A stretch of 64,000 nt of DNA from a virus, in IMG/VR virus record IMGVR_UViG_3300025087_000039, positions 61,598 through 125,597 of that record; one strand, given 5' to 3'. Below the pieces are notes generated by a model that did no database searches, was not told the origin of the DNA, and saw only the letters and a program-made list of their open reading frames with translations. A program made the translations under genes and the position numbers. Below are positions 33,834-42,672 of this stretch, piece by piece (position 1 is the first letter of the stretch; every line of letters begins with the position of its first letter).

Positions 33834-36830
33834 ATGATTCGAAATCCTTTTTATGAGATTGACGATCCTGTAAATAATATGTTTTCAATCAGAAAAAATG
33901 AATATGATGAAATACTTAGCAAGGTTAATATAATTTTACAACCTGCTAGAGATCTTGATTTTATTGTCGAAGAATTGGATTTTTATGATCATAAATTTAC
34001 TTCTGGTGAACTTCATAGAACATTGAGACGAAATTTGATTATCAAATTGAAGAAAAGAAATTCAACGATTGATTTAAGTATGTCTGTTCCAAAATTAATT
34101 GATAATAATTATTTTTATATTAACGGTCGAAAGAAAATGCCTTTATTTCAAATGTTCGATTTACCTGTTGTGACAAGAGGAAAAATTATTAAATTAAGAA
34201 CTTGTGTTTCTACATTAATGTTAATAAATGAAAAAACAGAGCCTTTTATAAAAGCATCTTTTTTGGGTAAAAAAGTCCCTTTAGTTTTATTGATGGCATG
34301 CTATTTTTCTGAAAAAGAGTTGGAAGAAAGAAAACAAAAACTTTTAGGTATGAAAGAGCATAATGTTTTTTCAGAAAATTTATTAAAAGATATTGAGGAA
34401 TTTCAGGTTGAAAATGAAGGAATTGAAGAAGAATTTTTGATGGAAATGTTAGGGCGGCATTACACAAAATATAATATTAAATCAAAAGGTTATGATGTTA
34501 TATATGCTCTTGATATAATTCCAAAAGTTGATATTATGTCTTCCCAATTCTTCAGAACTGAAAATGTTTTAGATGAAATTCTTTATCCTTTAATTAATGG
34601 ATTTTATAATGATTTAGATTTAAGAAATAAAAGAATAAGATGTTTTGAATATGTTGTTTTAGAAAAGGTTGCTAAAGCCGTTTTTGATTTATGCGTTACA
34701 AATAGAACAACACGAAATCCAAATTTCAATATTAATACTAGCCATATAATTTCTGAATGTAATGTTTCAGATATTGTTCAATTTGATTTTGCGATAAATC
34801 CAATTGAAGAATTAACCAGTTTATCAAGAACCAGTTTAGTTGGGCCTGGTGGTTTTAAGAGAGAAAATGTTCCAAGGGGGTTGAGAGATATAAATGACTC
34901 TATGTATAATCGAATCTGTCCTGTTGATACCCCAGATAGAGAAAATTGTGGAGTTTTACAAAATCTTCTAATAAATACAAAATTAGATAATAATTTAAGA
35001 TTTTCAGAAGAGAGAAGCAATCAACCAATTTCTATCCCAGTATCATTTGTCCCATTTCTTGAAAGAGATGACCAGACGAGATTGCAAATGGCATCATCAC
35101 AAATGAGACAAACAATTCTTTTAAAAAATAATGATTCACAATTAATCAAAACAGGTTGTGAAGGATTATATACCGATAAAACTCAATTTGTAAAAACTGC
35201 AAAAAATAAAGGAACTGTAATTTATTTGGATCAAAAGATTTTAATTGTAAAATATGAGGATGAAACGCCTGACTTTTTTGAGGTTGGCCATAGAGAAATA
35301 TATGTAAAAAATTTAGACATTTATAAAGTTTATGTGAAAGTTGGAGATACATTTAATAAAGGAGATATTTTAGCGGAGAGTTTATTTTGTAGAAATGGTG
35401 AAATAAATTTTGGAAAAAATCTTCTGACCGGAGTTATGGTTTATTATGGATATAATTATGAAGACGGCATTGTAATTTCAGATCGATTGATAAAAGATGA
35501 TTCATTTACCTCAGTTCATTTTAAAGATTTATCTTTTAATATTCCATCAAATAAAGTTCTTTTATCTTTAGAAAAAAATTCATATAAACCTCTTCCAGAA
35601 AAATTTGAAAGAATTTATAAAGGGCAAGCATATGCCAAAACTAAAAGTATTTTATCTGGAACTGAATTTACTAGTGTTTTTGAAGAAGTGGAAGAACAAA
35701 CTACAGATAAAAATGTTATAATCACAGACCTCAATTTATATATAAATGATTGGAACAAAGAAATTCCAGAATATTCAAGATGGGTTGAAACCGTTAAAAA
35801 TGAACAGATACGAAATGAAGATATTTTTAGAGAATCTCTAAAAGATCATTTTGAAAAAAGAGATATTGAAGATATTATTAGAGATAATTTTCTAAATAAA
35901 TTTTCTCAGGCTGGAAGATATAAAATTAAGGGAGAAAGAATAAGCGGTATACTTGTTGAAATGTCAGGAATATTTTTTAGAAAAATCCAGGTTGGAGATA
36001 AGATAGCTAACAGACATGGAAATAAAGGGGTTATCTCAGCAATAATTCCTGAAGAAAAAATGCCTGTTTTGGAAGATGGAAGACATTTAGATATCTGTAT
36101 AAATCCTCTTGGAATAATTTCCAGAATGAATATTGGACAATTATTTGAACTTCATTTGGGGATGGCAGTTAATACCCTTAAAATGAAATCTTTAGAGATG
36201 TTAAAAAATTCAGAACCTCAGGAAAAAATAAAGGAATTTTTAATTGAGTTTATTAAAATAATTGATAGAACAGAAGGCAATTGGTATACAAAACAATTTA
36301 TTGAAAATTTTCCAGAAAATATTGAAAAAGAATTTTTAGAGAATTTTTCAGTTCATCAGCCACCTTTTGAGTCAACAGATATGAAGGGAATTGAAGACGC
36401 TTTAAAATATACAAATGAGAATTTTAAGTATAAGGTTTTTGATCCAATTTCTAAGATGGATATTTTAAATGAGGTTGCAGTAGGGTTTTTAACTTTTTTT
36501 AGAATTGCACATATTGCTGAAGATAAGCTCGCCGCCAGAGGAATCGGCTCATATACAAAGAAAACTCTTCAACCGTTAGGTGGAAGAAAGAATAAAGGCG
36601 GACAAAGATGTGGTGAAATGGAGTCCGCTAGTTTGATTGGGTACGAAGCGAGCACAAATCTTTTTGAGATGTTTACCACAAAATCTGATTGTATAGATTT
36701 AAAAAATCAACATATTAAAAATAGTATTAGAAATACTGGAATGACGATGTTTGATGAAGAAATAAATATTTCCCCTGAATCTGTAAATCTCTTATATTCA
36801 TATTTAAAGGCAATCGGAATAGAGCCGTGA
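33834..36830 (+). CDS. RNA polymerase beta subunit (set 2)
   Basis: A 998-residue beta subunit, far shorter than the 1366-residue beta of set 1. Motifs include 'SRTSLVGPGGF' and 'RICPVDTPDRENCGV' (about residues 340-380), GYNYEDG (about 540), 'GDKIANRHGNKGVIS' (about 720) and 'GGRKNKGGQRCGEME' (about 917). An ATG 12 bp upstream is in frame, but ATG 33834 has ggagg at 4-5 nt and is preferred. It forms an operon with the beta' just upstream and ends at a strong hairpin. Together with set 1 it shows that the phage encodes two polymerases, a hallmark of phiKZ/PBS1-type jumbo phages. Confidence 0.95.
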   Translation: MIRNPFYEIDDPVNNMFSIRKNEYDEILSKVNIILQPARDLDFIVEELDFYDHKFTSGELHRTLRRNLIIKLKKRNSTIDLSMSVPKLIDNNYFYINGRKKMPLFQMFDLPVVTRGKIIKLRTCVSTLMLINEKTEPFIKASFLGKKVPLVLLMACYFSEKELEERKQKLLGMKEHNVFSENLLKDIEEFQVENEGIEEEFLMEMLGRHYTKYNIKSKGYDVIYALDIIPKVDIMSSQFFRTENVLDEILYPLINGFYNDLDLRNKRIRCFEYVVLEKVAKAVFDLCVTNRTTRNPNFNINTSHIISECNVSDIVQFDFAINPIEELTSLSRTSLVGPGGFKRENVPRGLRDINDSMYNRICPVDTPDRENCGVLQNLLINTKLDNNLRFSEERSNQPISIPVSFVPFLERDDQTRLQMASSQMRQTILLKNNDSQLIKTGCEGLYTDKTQFVKTAKNKGTVIYLDQKILIVKYEDETPDFFEVGHREIYVKNLDIYKVYVKVGDTFNKGDILAESLFCRNGEINFGKNLLTGVMVYYGYNYEDGIVISDRLIKDDSFTSVHFKDLSFNIPSNKVLLSLEKNSYKPLPEKFERIYKGQAYAKTKSILSGTEFTSVFEEVEEQTTDKNVIITDLNLYINDWNKEIPEYSRWVETVKNEQIRNEDIFRESLKDHFEKRDIEDIIRDNFLNKFSQAGRYKIKGERISGILVEMSGIFFRKIQVGDKIANRHGNKGVISAIIPEEKMPVLEDGRHLDICINPLGIISRMNIGQLFELHLGMAVNTLKMKSLEMLKNSEPQEKIKEFLIEFIKIIDRTEGNWYTKQFIENFPENIEKEFLENFSVHQPPFESTDMKGIEDALKYTNENFKYKVFDPISKMDILNEVAVGFLTFFRIAHIAEDKLAARGIGSYTKKTLQPLGGRKNKGGQRCGEMESASLIGYEASTNLFEMFTTKSDCIDLKNQHIKNSIRNTGMTMFDEEINISPESVNLLYSYLKAIGIEP

Positions 36831-36836
36831 GATAAT

Positions 36837-36871
36837 GTGGGATGGGAGATTTGGCATTTCTCCCATCCCAC
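36837..36871 (+). terminator. GC-rich stem-loop after RNAP set 2
   Basis: A perfect 13-bp stem (36837-36849 with 36859-36871; gtgggatgggaga) with a 9-nt loop, 7 bp after the beta stop. It is followed by taaaaagg rather than a T-run. The 105 bp between it and FolE2 are AT-rich and probably hold a promoter, but no motif could be assigned. Confidence 0.78.
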
Positions 36872-36976
36872 TAAAAAGGTAATAAAATTGTAAGAAGTAC
36901 AAATAAAGTTGTTATGTTTTAAGGTAAATGATTGTTTAACGAAGAACTTCCTCAATGAAATCAGGAGCGTATAAAT

Positions 36977-37822
36977 ATGACACTGCCGGACATTCAAAAA
37001 ACAGAGCCAGAGATTAAAAGATATATTAATCAGGTTGGGGTTGAAAATATTGAGCTTCCGTTTATTCTTCAATTAAAATCAGGTGGTTATACGGATGTCT
37101 TAGCTTCAGTTTCTTTAAAAACAAATTTAAAAGAAGATATTAAAGGCATTTCCATGTCAAGACTTTTATTAACCCTAAAACCATTTTTAGGAAAACCGTT
37201 AAAACATTTTTTAATTCTTGAAATTTTAAAAGATATTGCAAAAAATCTTGAAACAAAAAATAGTATGTTAACATTTAAGTTTAAACTTCCTATTATTAAA
37301 AAATCTCCAATTTCAAACAATGAATTTCCTTTATATTATAAAAGTATGTTTGAAGGGCATCTATTAGATGATAAATTTTCATTTTATCAGGGCGTAACAG
37401 TTCAATATTCTTCATATTGTCCATGTTCTGCTGAATTATGTAAAGATTTAAAAAATAATGGCTTAGAAGGTTTTCCTCATGCACAGAGATCTTTCTCATC
37501 AATCATAGCAAAAATAAAAGAGAATAATTATATATGGTTAGAGGATCTAATATTTACTGTCGAAAACTCGATACGAACTCAGCCATACCCTATAATCAAA
37601 AGAATAGATGAGCAAGAGATCGCTAGAATCGCAGCAGAAAATCCCATTTTTGTTGAAGATGCAATTCGAGTTATTTCTCAAAAAATCGATTCGATAGATG
37701 GGATAGAGGATTGGATCATAAAATGTTCTCATGAGGAATCAATCCATACATCAGAGGCAGTTGCAAGTTCTTGGAAAGGAATTCAAGGAGGATTTGATGA
37801 AAAATATTTTCTTCAGGTTTGA
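36977..37822 (+). CDS. folE2: GTP cyclohydrolase IB (FolE2)
   Basis: A 281-residue FolE2 (GTP cyclohydrolase IB), which makes 7,8-dihydroneopterin triphosphate from GTP. Recognisable elements are 'DIQKTEPEIKRYINQVGVE', 'GISMSRL', the metal-binding 'SSYCPCSAE' (about residue 146), 'HAQRSFSS', 'IKRIDEQEIARIAAENP' and the C-terminal 'SHEESIHTSEAVA'. Its product feeds QueD (14934) and hence preQ0-type 7-deazaguanine synthesis, or folate. The ribosome site is caggagc. A phage FolE2 rather than the commoner FolE is noteworthy because FolE2 does not need zinc. Confidence 0.9.
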   Translation: MTLPDIQKTEPEIKRYINQVGVENIELPFILQLKSGGYTDVLASVSLKTNLKEDIKGISMSRLLLTLKPFLGKPLKHFLILEILKDIAKNLETKNSMLTFKFKLPIIKKSPISNNEFPLYYKSMFEGHLLDDKFSFYQGVTVQYSSYCPCSAELCKDLKNNGLEGFPHAQRSFSSIIAKIKENNYIWLEDLIFTVENSIRTQPYPIIKRIDEQEIARIAAENPIFVEDAIRVISQKIDSIDGIEDWIIKCSHEESIHTSEAVASSWKGIQGGFDEKYFLQV

Positions 37823-38226
37823 TGTTGTTTCCTTGCAATAATTGCATTTTACAAAAATTTTGTTCCGAACCTTGTATAAATTTTTTAAATGATTTTGATA
37901 TAAAAACTTTTATTGAATTAAATGTTATTGAAGATTGTATTATAAAGTGTTGTTTTTGTAAAAATAACATTAATGTTAATGTAGATAAAGAACATAGTCA
38001 TATTGAATTTTTTGATGGAATTTGTTCAAAATGTTCTTTTGAAATTGAATTTGATTTTAAAATTTATAAGGATTTAATAAGATATACTAGATTATTTTTA
38101 ATAACTTATGGATTTAAAATTGTTATTTTAAAATCTTTTAAAAAAATAGATCAATGGAAACCAGTTTCCAGTTGGACAACATTATTTGAAGATGATGAAA
38201 TTCTTATAACATGGGCTCTATGTTAG
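37822..38226 (+). CDS. Cys-rich putative zinc protein
   Basis: A 134-residue protein with many Cys: N-terminal CNNC...CSEPC, a central CIIKCCFCKN and FFDGICSKC, enough for two zinc sites. The remainder is helical and aromatic. The ATG lies inside the FolE2 stop (TGATG), so the two are coupled. No family recognised; a DNA/RNA-binding or metal-handling role is possible. After it come ~88 bp of AT-rich sequence with only a ribosome site for the ligase. Confidence 0.6.
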   Translation: MLFPCNNCILQKFCSEPCINFLNDFDIKTFIELNVIEDCIIKCCFCKNNINVNVDKEHSHIEFFDGICSKCSFEIEFDFKIYKDLIRYTRLFLITYGFKIVILKSFKKIDQWKPVSSWTTLFEDDEILITWALC

Positions 38227-38314
38227 AATTTAATTGTATAAAATTTTTATCAGAATCTTTTAAAAAACTTCTTTTAACTTCACCTATAAAATCAAAACCT
38301 AAGGCGGAATACAT

Positions 38315-39430
38315 ATGATTTCTTTTCCTATTCTTTATGGTAGATCGTCAAAAGATCTTGTTAAAATATGGGAAATATTTGTAGAAGAAAAAAATGGAGT
38401 TCCAACCATTATTACAAAACATGGTTATCAAGGAAAGAAAATTATAACCACAGCAAAAGAAATTACAGAAGGAAAAAATATTGGAAAATCGAATGAAACA
38501 ACTCCGTTTGAGCAAGCGGTTTCTGAGGCTCAATCAACCTGGACAAATAAAAAAGATCATGGCTATCAGGAAGATAATCCTCCTGAAATAGGTTCGATTT
38601 TATATCTTCCTATGTTAGCTCAAGATTATAAAAATAGTAAACGACATATTGTTTATCCATGTTATGCCCAACCAAAAATGAATGGGGTTCGAAGTATCTC
38701 AAATTTAATTGATAAACAAAAAGTAAAATATATTTCAAGAAATGGAAAATTATATAATACGGTTCAACATTTAGATGAAGAATTAAGTGAATTTTTAGAG
38801 GGACGTTCTGATATATTTGGAGATGGGGAATTATATAAACATACATGGAGTTTTCAAGAAATTATAAGAAACGTAAAGAAACAAAGAGAAACATCTAATG
38901 AGATTGAATATTGGATTTATGATATGGCTGAGTTGGCTCCTAAAATGAATTTTGAGAAGAGATTAGATTATATTTCAAATAAATTTTCTAAAATAAATTT
39001 CAAAAAATTAATTCAAGTTCCAACTATAAAAATAAATAATGAAAATGAAATGTTAAAATTACATGATAAATTTATTTCTGAAATGTATGAGGGAATTATT
39101 TTAAGAAATATAAATGGTCAATACACATTTGATTATAGAAATAAAGATTTGCAAAAATATAAAGTTTTTGAAGATTCTGAATTTATGATTGTTGGTGGAG
39201 AAGAGGGAACTGGTGTCGAAAAAGGTTGTGTTATTTTTATAGTACAATTAGACGTCAATCCTTCAGAAACTTTTAGTGTTAGACCAAAAGGTTCAAGAGA
39301 ATTAAGAAAATCATGGCTCCAAAATATTCAATCTTTAAAGGGATTGCCTTTAACGGTTAGATTTATTGGAAGATCTGAAACTGGAGTTCCAGTTCATGCT
39401 ACGGGTATAGCGATAAGGGATTATGAATAG
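38315..39430 (+). CDS. ATP-dependent DNA ligase
   Basis: A 371-residue DNA ligase. The N-terminal ~95 residues ('LYGRSSKDLVKIWEIFVEE', 'NIGKSNETTPFEQAVSEA') resemble the WGR-like N-domain of some phage ligases. The nucleotidyltransferase core has the catalytic Lys in 'CYAQPKMNGVRS' (KxxGxR, motif I), then 'DGELY' (motif III), 'YEGIILRN' (motif IV) and 'LQKYK' (motif V). A C-terminal OB domain ('RPKGSRELR...LTVRFIG') completes it. It would seal nicks in replication and SbcCD-linked recombination. The ribosome site is aaggcgg. Confidence 0.9.
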   Translation: MISFPILYGRSSKDLVKIWEIFVEEKNGVPTIITKHGYQGKKIITTAKEITEGKNIGKSNETTPFEQAVSEAQSTWTNKKDHGYQEDNPPEIGSILYLPMLAQDYKNSKRHIVYPCYAQPKMNGVRSISNLIDKQKVKYISRNGKLYNTVQHLDEELSEFLEGRSDIFGDGELYKHTWSFQEIIRNVKKQRETSNEIEYWIYDMAELAPKMNFEKRLDYISNKFSKINFKKLIQVPTIKINNENEMLKLHDKFISEMYEGIILRNINGQYTFDYRNKDLQKYKVFEDSEFMIVGGEEGTGVEKGCVIFIVQLDVNPSETFSVRPKGSRELRKSWLQNIQSLKGLPLTVRFIGRSETGVPVHATGIAIRDYE

Positions 39431-39493
39431 TATTTGAAAAAAGAAAGGAACAAAGGAGAATGAAAAAAGAGATCCTAAAGGAGAAGTTAAAAA

Positions 39494-39838
39494 TTGAATG
39501 ACGTTTTGAGAAAAGAAAAGAAACTTTTATATAAAGAAATTTATCTGGATGATGATGTTTTTAACATCTCTTTAAAAGATATTATAAAAACTGTAGAGGA
39601 TCTTTCGGAAAAATATGGAGAATCTGCTGTAGTAAATATGACTGGACATGATCGTTCAATAGAATTATCTTATAAAAGAATTGAGACAGATGAAGAATTT
39701 GAGGCAAGGAAAAAAGACGAGGAATCAATTAAAATCTATAGAAATAAAATGCAAGAACGTGAAAGGAAAAACCGGTATAATAAATATTTGGAATTAAAAA
39801 AAGAGTTCGATAAGGAGATCATAGATGGGAAAAAATAA
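39494..39838 (+). CDS. Small radical-SAM-associated protein, LETDEEF family (copy 2)
   Basis: A 114-residue protein: 'SLKDIIKTVEDLSEKYGE', a short strand, then YKRIETDEEFEAR and a long charged helix ending 'YLELKKEFD'. It is one of five paralogs here, all next to radical SAM genes. The start is a TTG at 39494 with aaggagaag at 7-nt spacing; the nearby ATG (39499) is out of frame and stops after three codons, so the TTG start is forced. It overlaps copy 3 by 14 bp. Confidence 0.75.
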   Translation: MNDVLRKEKKLLYKEIYLDDDVFNISLKDIIKTVEDLSEKYGESAVVNMTGHDRSIELSYKRIETDEEFEARKKDEESIKIYRNKMQERERKNRYNKYLELKKEFDKEIIDGKK

Positions 39839-40166
39839 AAATAAATGTTCTTCAGAAAAAGAAGTTGTCACCTTAGTTGTAGATTTAGATCAAGATGATT
39901 TTATTGGACATACATTAAAAGAAAATATCATAAAAATAAATGAATTAATTAAAAACTTTGGAGAAAATGCGAGAACAGAGTTGGATTATAGTAGACTTAT
40001 CTTGAGATATCAACGGTTGGAAACTGATGATGAATTTAAAGAGAGAATGAGGAAAGAAGAGATAATTAAAATGAGATGTAAAAGGGAAAAAGAATTAAAG
40101 GAAGAATACGAACGTAAAGAATATATAAGATTAAGGAAAAAGTTTGAAAAGGATTCGAAAATTTGA
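39825..40166 (+). CDS. Small radical-SAM-associated protein, LETDEEF family (copy 3)
   Basis: A 113-residue paralog of the preceding gene: 'TLKENIIKINELIKNFGE', then YQRLETDDEFKERM, then a Lys/Glu helix ending 'YIRLRKKFE'. It has an aaggaga ribosome site. Its stop overlaps the TTG start of the radical SAM gene at 40163, implying translational coupling. The tandem pair upstream of one enzyme and a third copy downstream suggests the small proteins have diverged to serve one shared enzyme. Confidence 0.75.
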   Translation: MGKNKNKCSSEKEVVTLVVDLDQDDFIGHTLKENIIKINELIKNFGENARTELDYSRLILRYQRLETDDEFKERMRKEEIIKMRCKREKELKEEYERKEYIRLRKKFEKDSKI

Positions 40167-40975
40167 AAACATGTGACTTTTGTTTTGAGGAAGAATGTAA
40201 GAAAACAAATACCCCATTTTCTTGTAATTGTGAAACATGTGAAAGGTTCGATACATGTTATAGAATTTTACAACCCACGGTTAGAATGACTTTGAAATGT
40301 ACTCAAGAATGTTCACATTGTTGTTATGAGTGTTCTCCTCAAAAAGAAAGTCACATGTCAATTTTAATGTCTGAAAAAATCTCTGAATTTTTGAAAAAAT
40401 ATGAAATATCAACTGTGAATTTAATGGGTGGTGAATTTTCTTGTAATCCAAATTGGTTAGAAATAATTAGAAATATCACTATGAACACAAATGTTCGTTT
40501 AGTTACCAATGGAGATTTTGGAGAAGATATTATTGATAAACTTCAAGAATTTAAAACAAATTTAAGAATAGCCGTTTCTAAAGATAGGTGGCATTCAAAT
40601 AAAAATGTTAAAAGAGCTGAGAAACTTTTAAAAAAATATAAATTTAATTATAGAATTACGACTGAAGAAGAAGGAAGCTCAAACTCAATTGTTCCCATCG
40701 GAAGATCATTTTTCTTCCTTGAAGGGCCATATTCTCAATTTAGTTGTTATTGTCGAAATCCAATAAGAAAGTATAGTTTTTTAATTGATGAAAAAGGAAT
40801 AATTTTTAAATGTCCTTTTGGATTATGGGAGATTGATGATATAGAAAATGATATAAAGGAAAATAGTTTTCTTGAAAGTTTTAAAGATTTTAATAAAAAA
40901 TTTCATTCTTGTTTTATTCCTAATTGCTATAGATGTGTCATGATAACTAAGTTTAGGGGAAAAAAAGATGTCTGA
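40163..40975 (+). CDS. Radical SAM protein with N-terminal Cys cluster
   Basis: A 270-residue radical SAM-like protein. The cluster motif is CTQECSHC (CxxxCxxC, about residues 46-53), preceded by an N-terminal Cys-rich stretch (TCDFCFEEEC...CNCETCERFDTC) and followed by a 'LMGGEFSCN' GGE-like motif. C-terminal Cys (FSCYCRN, FKCPFG, SCFIPNCYRC) could hold an auxiliary cluster. The start is a TTG overlapping the previous stop; no in-frame ATG occurs before the Cys-rich N-terminus. It is embedded among three LETDEEF-family small genes. The substrate is unknown. Confidence 0.78.
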   Translation: MKTCDFCFEEECKKTNTPFSCNCETCERFDTCYRILQPTVRMTLKCTQECSHCCYECSPQKESHMSILMSEKISEFLKKYEISTVNLMGGEFSCNPNWLEIIRNITMNTNVRLVTNGDFGEDIIDKLQEFKTNLRIAVSKDRWHSNKNVKRAEKLLKKYKFNYRITTEEEGSSNSIVPIGRSFFFLEGPYSQFSCYCRNPIRKYSFLIDEKGIIFKCPFGLWEIDDIENDIKENSFLESFKDFNKKFHSCFIPNCYRCVMITKFRGKKDV

Positions 40976-41309
40976 AAGATTGATGGTAGAAAGAAGAGTT
41001 GATGTTTCAATGGAAGATTTTGAAGAAGAATATAGAGTTTTATCATTAAAAAATTTATTAGCATATGTCAATAATTTAATTGATAGATTTGGAATTGATT
41101 ATCTTTTAGAAACAGATGATGATCCTGAAAAAGAACGAAACTATCGAATAACATTTAAAAGTTTAGAAACGGATCTGGAATTTGAACGTAGAAAAAAACG
41201 TGAAGCTGAATTTGAAAAAAGAACAAAAGAAAGTGAAGATAGGGTTAAAAAAGTTCAATATGAATTATATTTAAATTTAAAGAAAAAGTTTGAGGGAGAG
41301 AATGGATGA
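40968..41309 (+). CDS. Small radical-SAM-associated protein, LETDEEF family (copy 4)
   Basis: A 113-residue paralog: 'LSLKNLLAYVNNLIDRFG', then FKSLETDLEFERR and a long charged helix ending 'YLNLKKKFE'. It overlaps the end of the radical SAM gene by 8 bp and the next gene by 4 bp. The N-terminal Arg/Glu-rich extension differs from the other copies. Confidence 0.75.
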   Translation: MSERLMVERRVDVSMEDFEEEYRVLSLKNLLAYVNNLIDRFGIDYLLETDDDPEKERNYRITFKSLETDLEFERRKKREAEFEKRTKESEDRVKKVQYELYLNLKKKFEGENG

Positions 41310-41752
41310 AAAGGATTTTGAAATTTTTTATATTTCATATTCAATCAGATTGGCTTAATTATAAGGTTAATAATCTTTATTTTAAACATCCGAATTTATT
41401 CTATTTCTTTCATTATCTGATTGTTTTTCTTACAAATATACTTTGTTATTTGTCTGGGTATAGAAATAGAAAAAATATTATTTTTCCAGGAATGATTTAT
41501 TTAGCTTGTAATAGCCACCCAACTATTTGTACTGAAACAGACGGTTTTGTTATTTGTGGAATATCTTTGATAGATGGGGTCAAACACATAGGAAGTGTCG
41601 ATCAATGTTCCAGAGGAAAATTAAATATCAATGATGTTATTTTTATTAGATTAAATTGGAAAGAAAAATATAAAGAAAGTGCAGATTATATGATTAAAAA
41701 TGGATGGTGGGATGAAGAATATAGATATAAATATGATAACTTTGAACCTTAG
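41306..41752 (+). CDS. Unknown protein with a membrane segment
   Basis: A 148-residue protein. Residues ~30-50 (FYFFHYLIVFLTNILCYLSG) form one convincing transmembrane helix after a basic N-terminus, followed by a soluble domain with four Cys (ACNSHPTIC, FVICGI, DQCSRG) and a Trp-rich acidic end. No family recognised. It overlaps the LETDEEF copy 4 gene by 4 bp. Confidence 0.6.
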   Translation: MKRILKFFIFHIQSDWLNYKVNNLYFKHPNLFYFFHYLIVFLTNILCYLSGYRNRKNIIFPGMIYLACNSHPTICTETDGFVICGISLIDGVKHIGSVDQCSRGKLNINDVIFIRLNWKEKYKESADYMIKNGWWDEEYRYKYDNFEP

Positions 41753-41761
41753 GAGAAGAAG

Positions 41762-42025
41762 ATGAATCTTGAAGAAAGGATCATAAATTTAGAAAAAATT
41801 GTTGGAGGAGTTCCTGGAACGATCTTACAAAAAAATTTGAAAGAAATAGAATATACTGGAAGCGAATGGACATTGGGTATTGGAAAATCATCATGTCCAA
41901 AAATATTTTTTAAGGGAGACACAATTGAAGAATGTGTTCAGAAGGCTGAAAAATTATTAATAAATAAAAATATACCTTTTGAAGAAGTGCTTGAGTTATT
42001 TTTAAGTGGAGAATTTAATGGATGA
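41762..42025 (+). CDS. Small unknown protein
   Basis: An 87-residue protein starting with a coiled-coil-like 'LEERIINLEKIVGG' followed by a domain with 'GDTIEECVQKAEKLL'. The latter resembles the end of small phage alpha/beta domains in which a helix follows a '(G)xTxxEAxxKA' turn. The ribosome site aggagaag is ideal. Function unknown. It overlaps the next gene by 8 bp. Confidence 0.6.
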   Translation: MNLEERIINLEKIVGGVPGTILQKNLKEIEYTGSEWTLGIGKSSCPKIFFKGDTIEECVQKAEKLLINKNIPFEEVLELFLSGEFNG

Positions 42026-42242
42026 AAAGCAATGTAAAACATGTTCTATATTTAAAAGAGGTAGATACATAAATATGAATACTGAAAAAGATGAAGGCCC
42101 AAGATCTGATGGACATTGTGAATTACTTTTAAAACTTCTACAGATAGAAAATTATAGTTTAATTTCTTTAGAAAAAATTTATATTCAAGATACATTTAGG
42201 TGTGTATTTCATAAAGAGAAGGAAGAAATAATTGAAAAATAA
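42018..42242 (+). CDS. Small Cys-containing protein
   Basis: A 74-residue protein with QCKTCSIFKRG, 'DGHCELL' and 'FRCVFHK', a four-Cys arrangement for one zinc or Fe-S site. The frame extends to a GTG at 42006, but ATG 42018 has agtggag 6 nt upstream. Similar short Cys peptides recur in this window (48817, 51745). After it, about 74 bp carry no gene. Confidence 0.55.
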   Translation: MDEKQCKTCSIFKRGRYINMNTEKDEGPRSDGHCELLLKLLQIENYSLISLEKIYIQDTFRCVFHKEKEEIIEK

Positions 42243-42316
42243 AATTATTATATCAAATTTAAAAAGGATAAAAACTCTTTTAGAATGTCGTGATTTGAAA
42301 GGGGATAATATAAAAG

Positions 42317-42646
42317 ATGGGTTATAATTCTTGTATCTTAGTTTTAAATGATGCTTTGAATGAAATAAAAGAAGATAAAGATTTTGGAGAAAAGGTATAT
42401 CATGCAGTTTTAAAATTATCAGTTTTGAAAGAAAAAATTGTTGACATTCCTTCTGGAATTTTTATAAATGCGGCTTCAGCGATATCTTCTGAACATGCTG
42501 ATGTAACACAGATAATTTCTATTGGTGGAAACATGGGGCAAACAATTGCAAATTTATATTATACCCCATCAAATAATAAAATTAAAATTTTAAAACAACT
42601 TGCTGATCAACACGGATATGAAATTAGGAAAAAGAAACGAAGTTAG
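42317..42646 (+). CDS. Conserved-looking small phage protein of unknown function
   Basis: A 109-residue protein beginning MGYNSCILVLNDALNEIKED and containing 'SSEHADVTQIISIGGNMGQT'. I recall similar unassigned proteins in unrelated phages with an 'LNDAL...DxxFGxK...HAD' layout, but no function is known to me. The ATG follows an aaagggg site at long spacing. Confidence 0.6.
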   Translation: MGYNSCILVLNDALNEIKEDKDFGEKVYHAVLKLSVLKEKIVDIPSGIFINAASAISSEHADVTQIISIGGNMGQTIANLYYTPSNNKIKILKQLADQHGYEIRKKKRS

Positions 42647-42672
42647 ATGGAGAATTTTTCTTCCTTTTAATC

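Noticed and set aside
39460-39501. 13-codon ORF before the LETDEEF copy 2 gene
   Set aside because: Ribosome site too close to the ATG or too far, and no conserved content; probably only leader sequence with a duplicated aaaggaga string.
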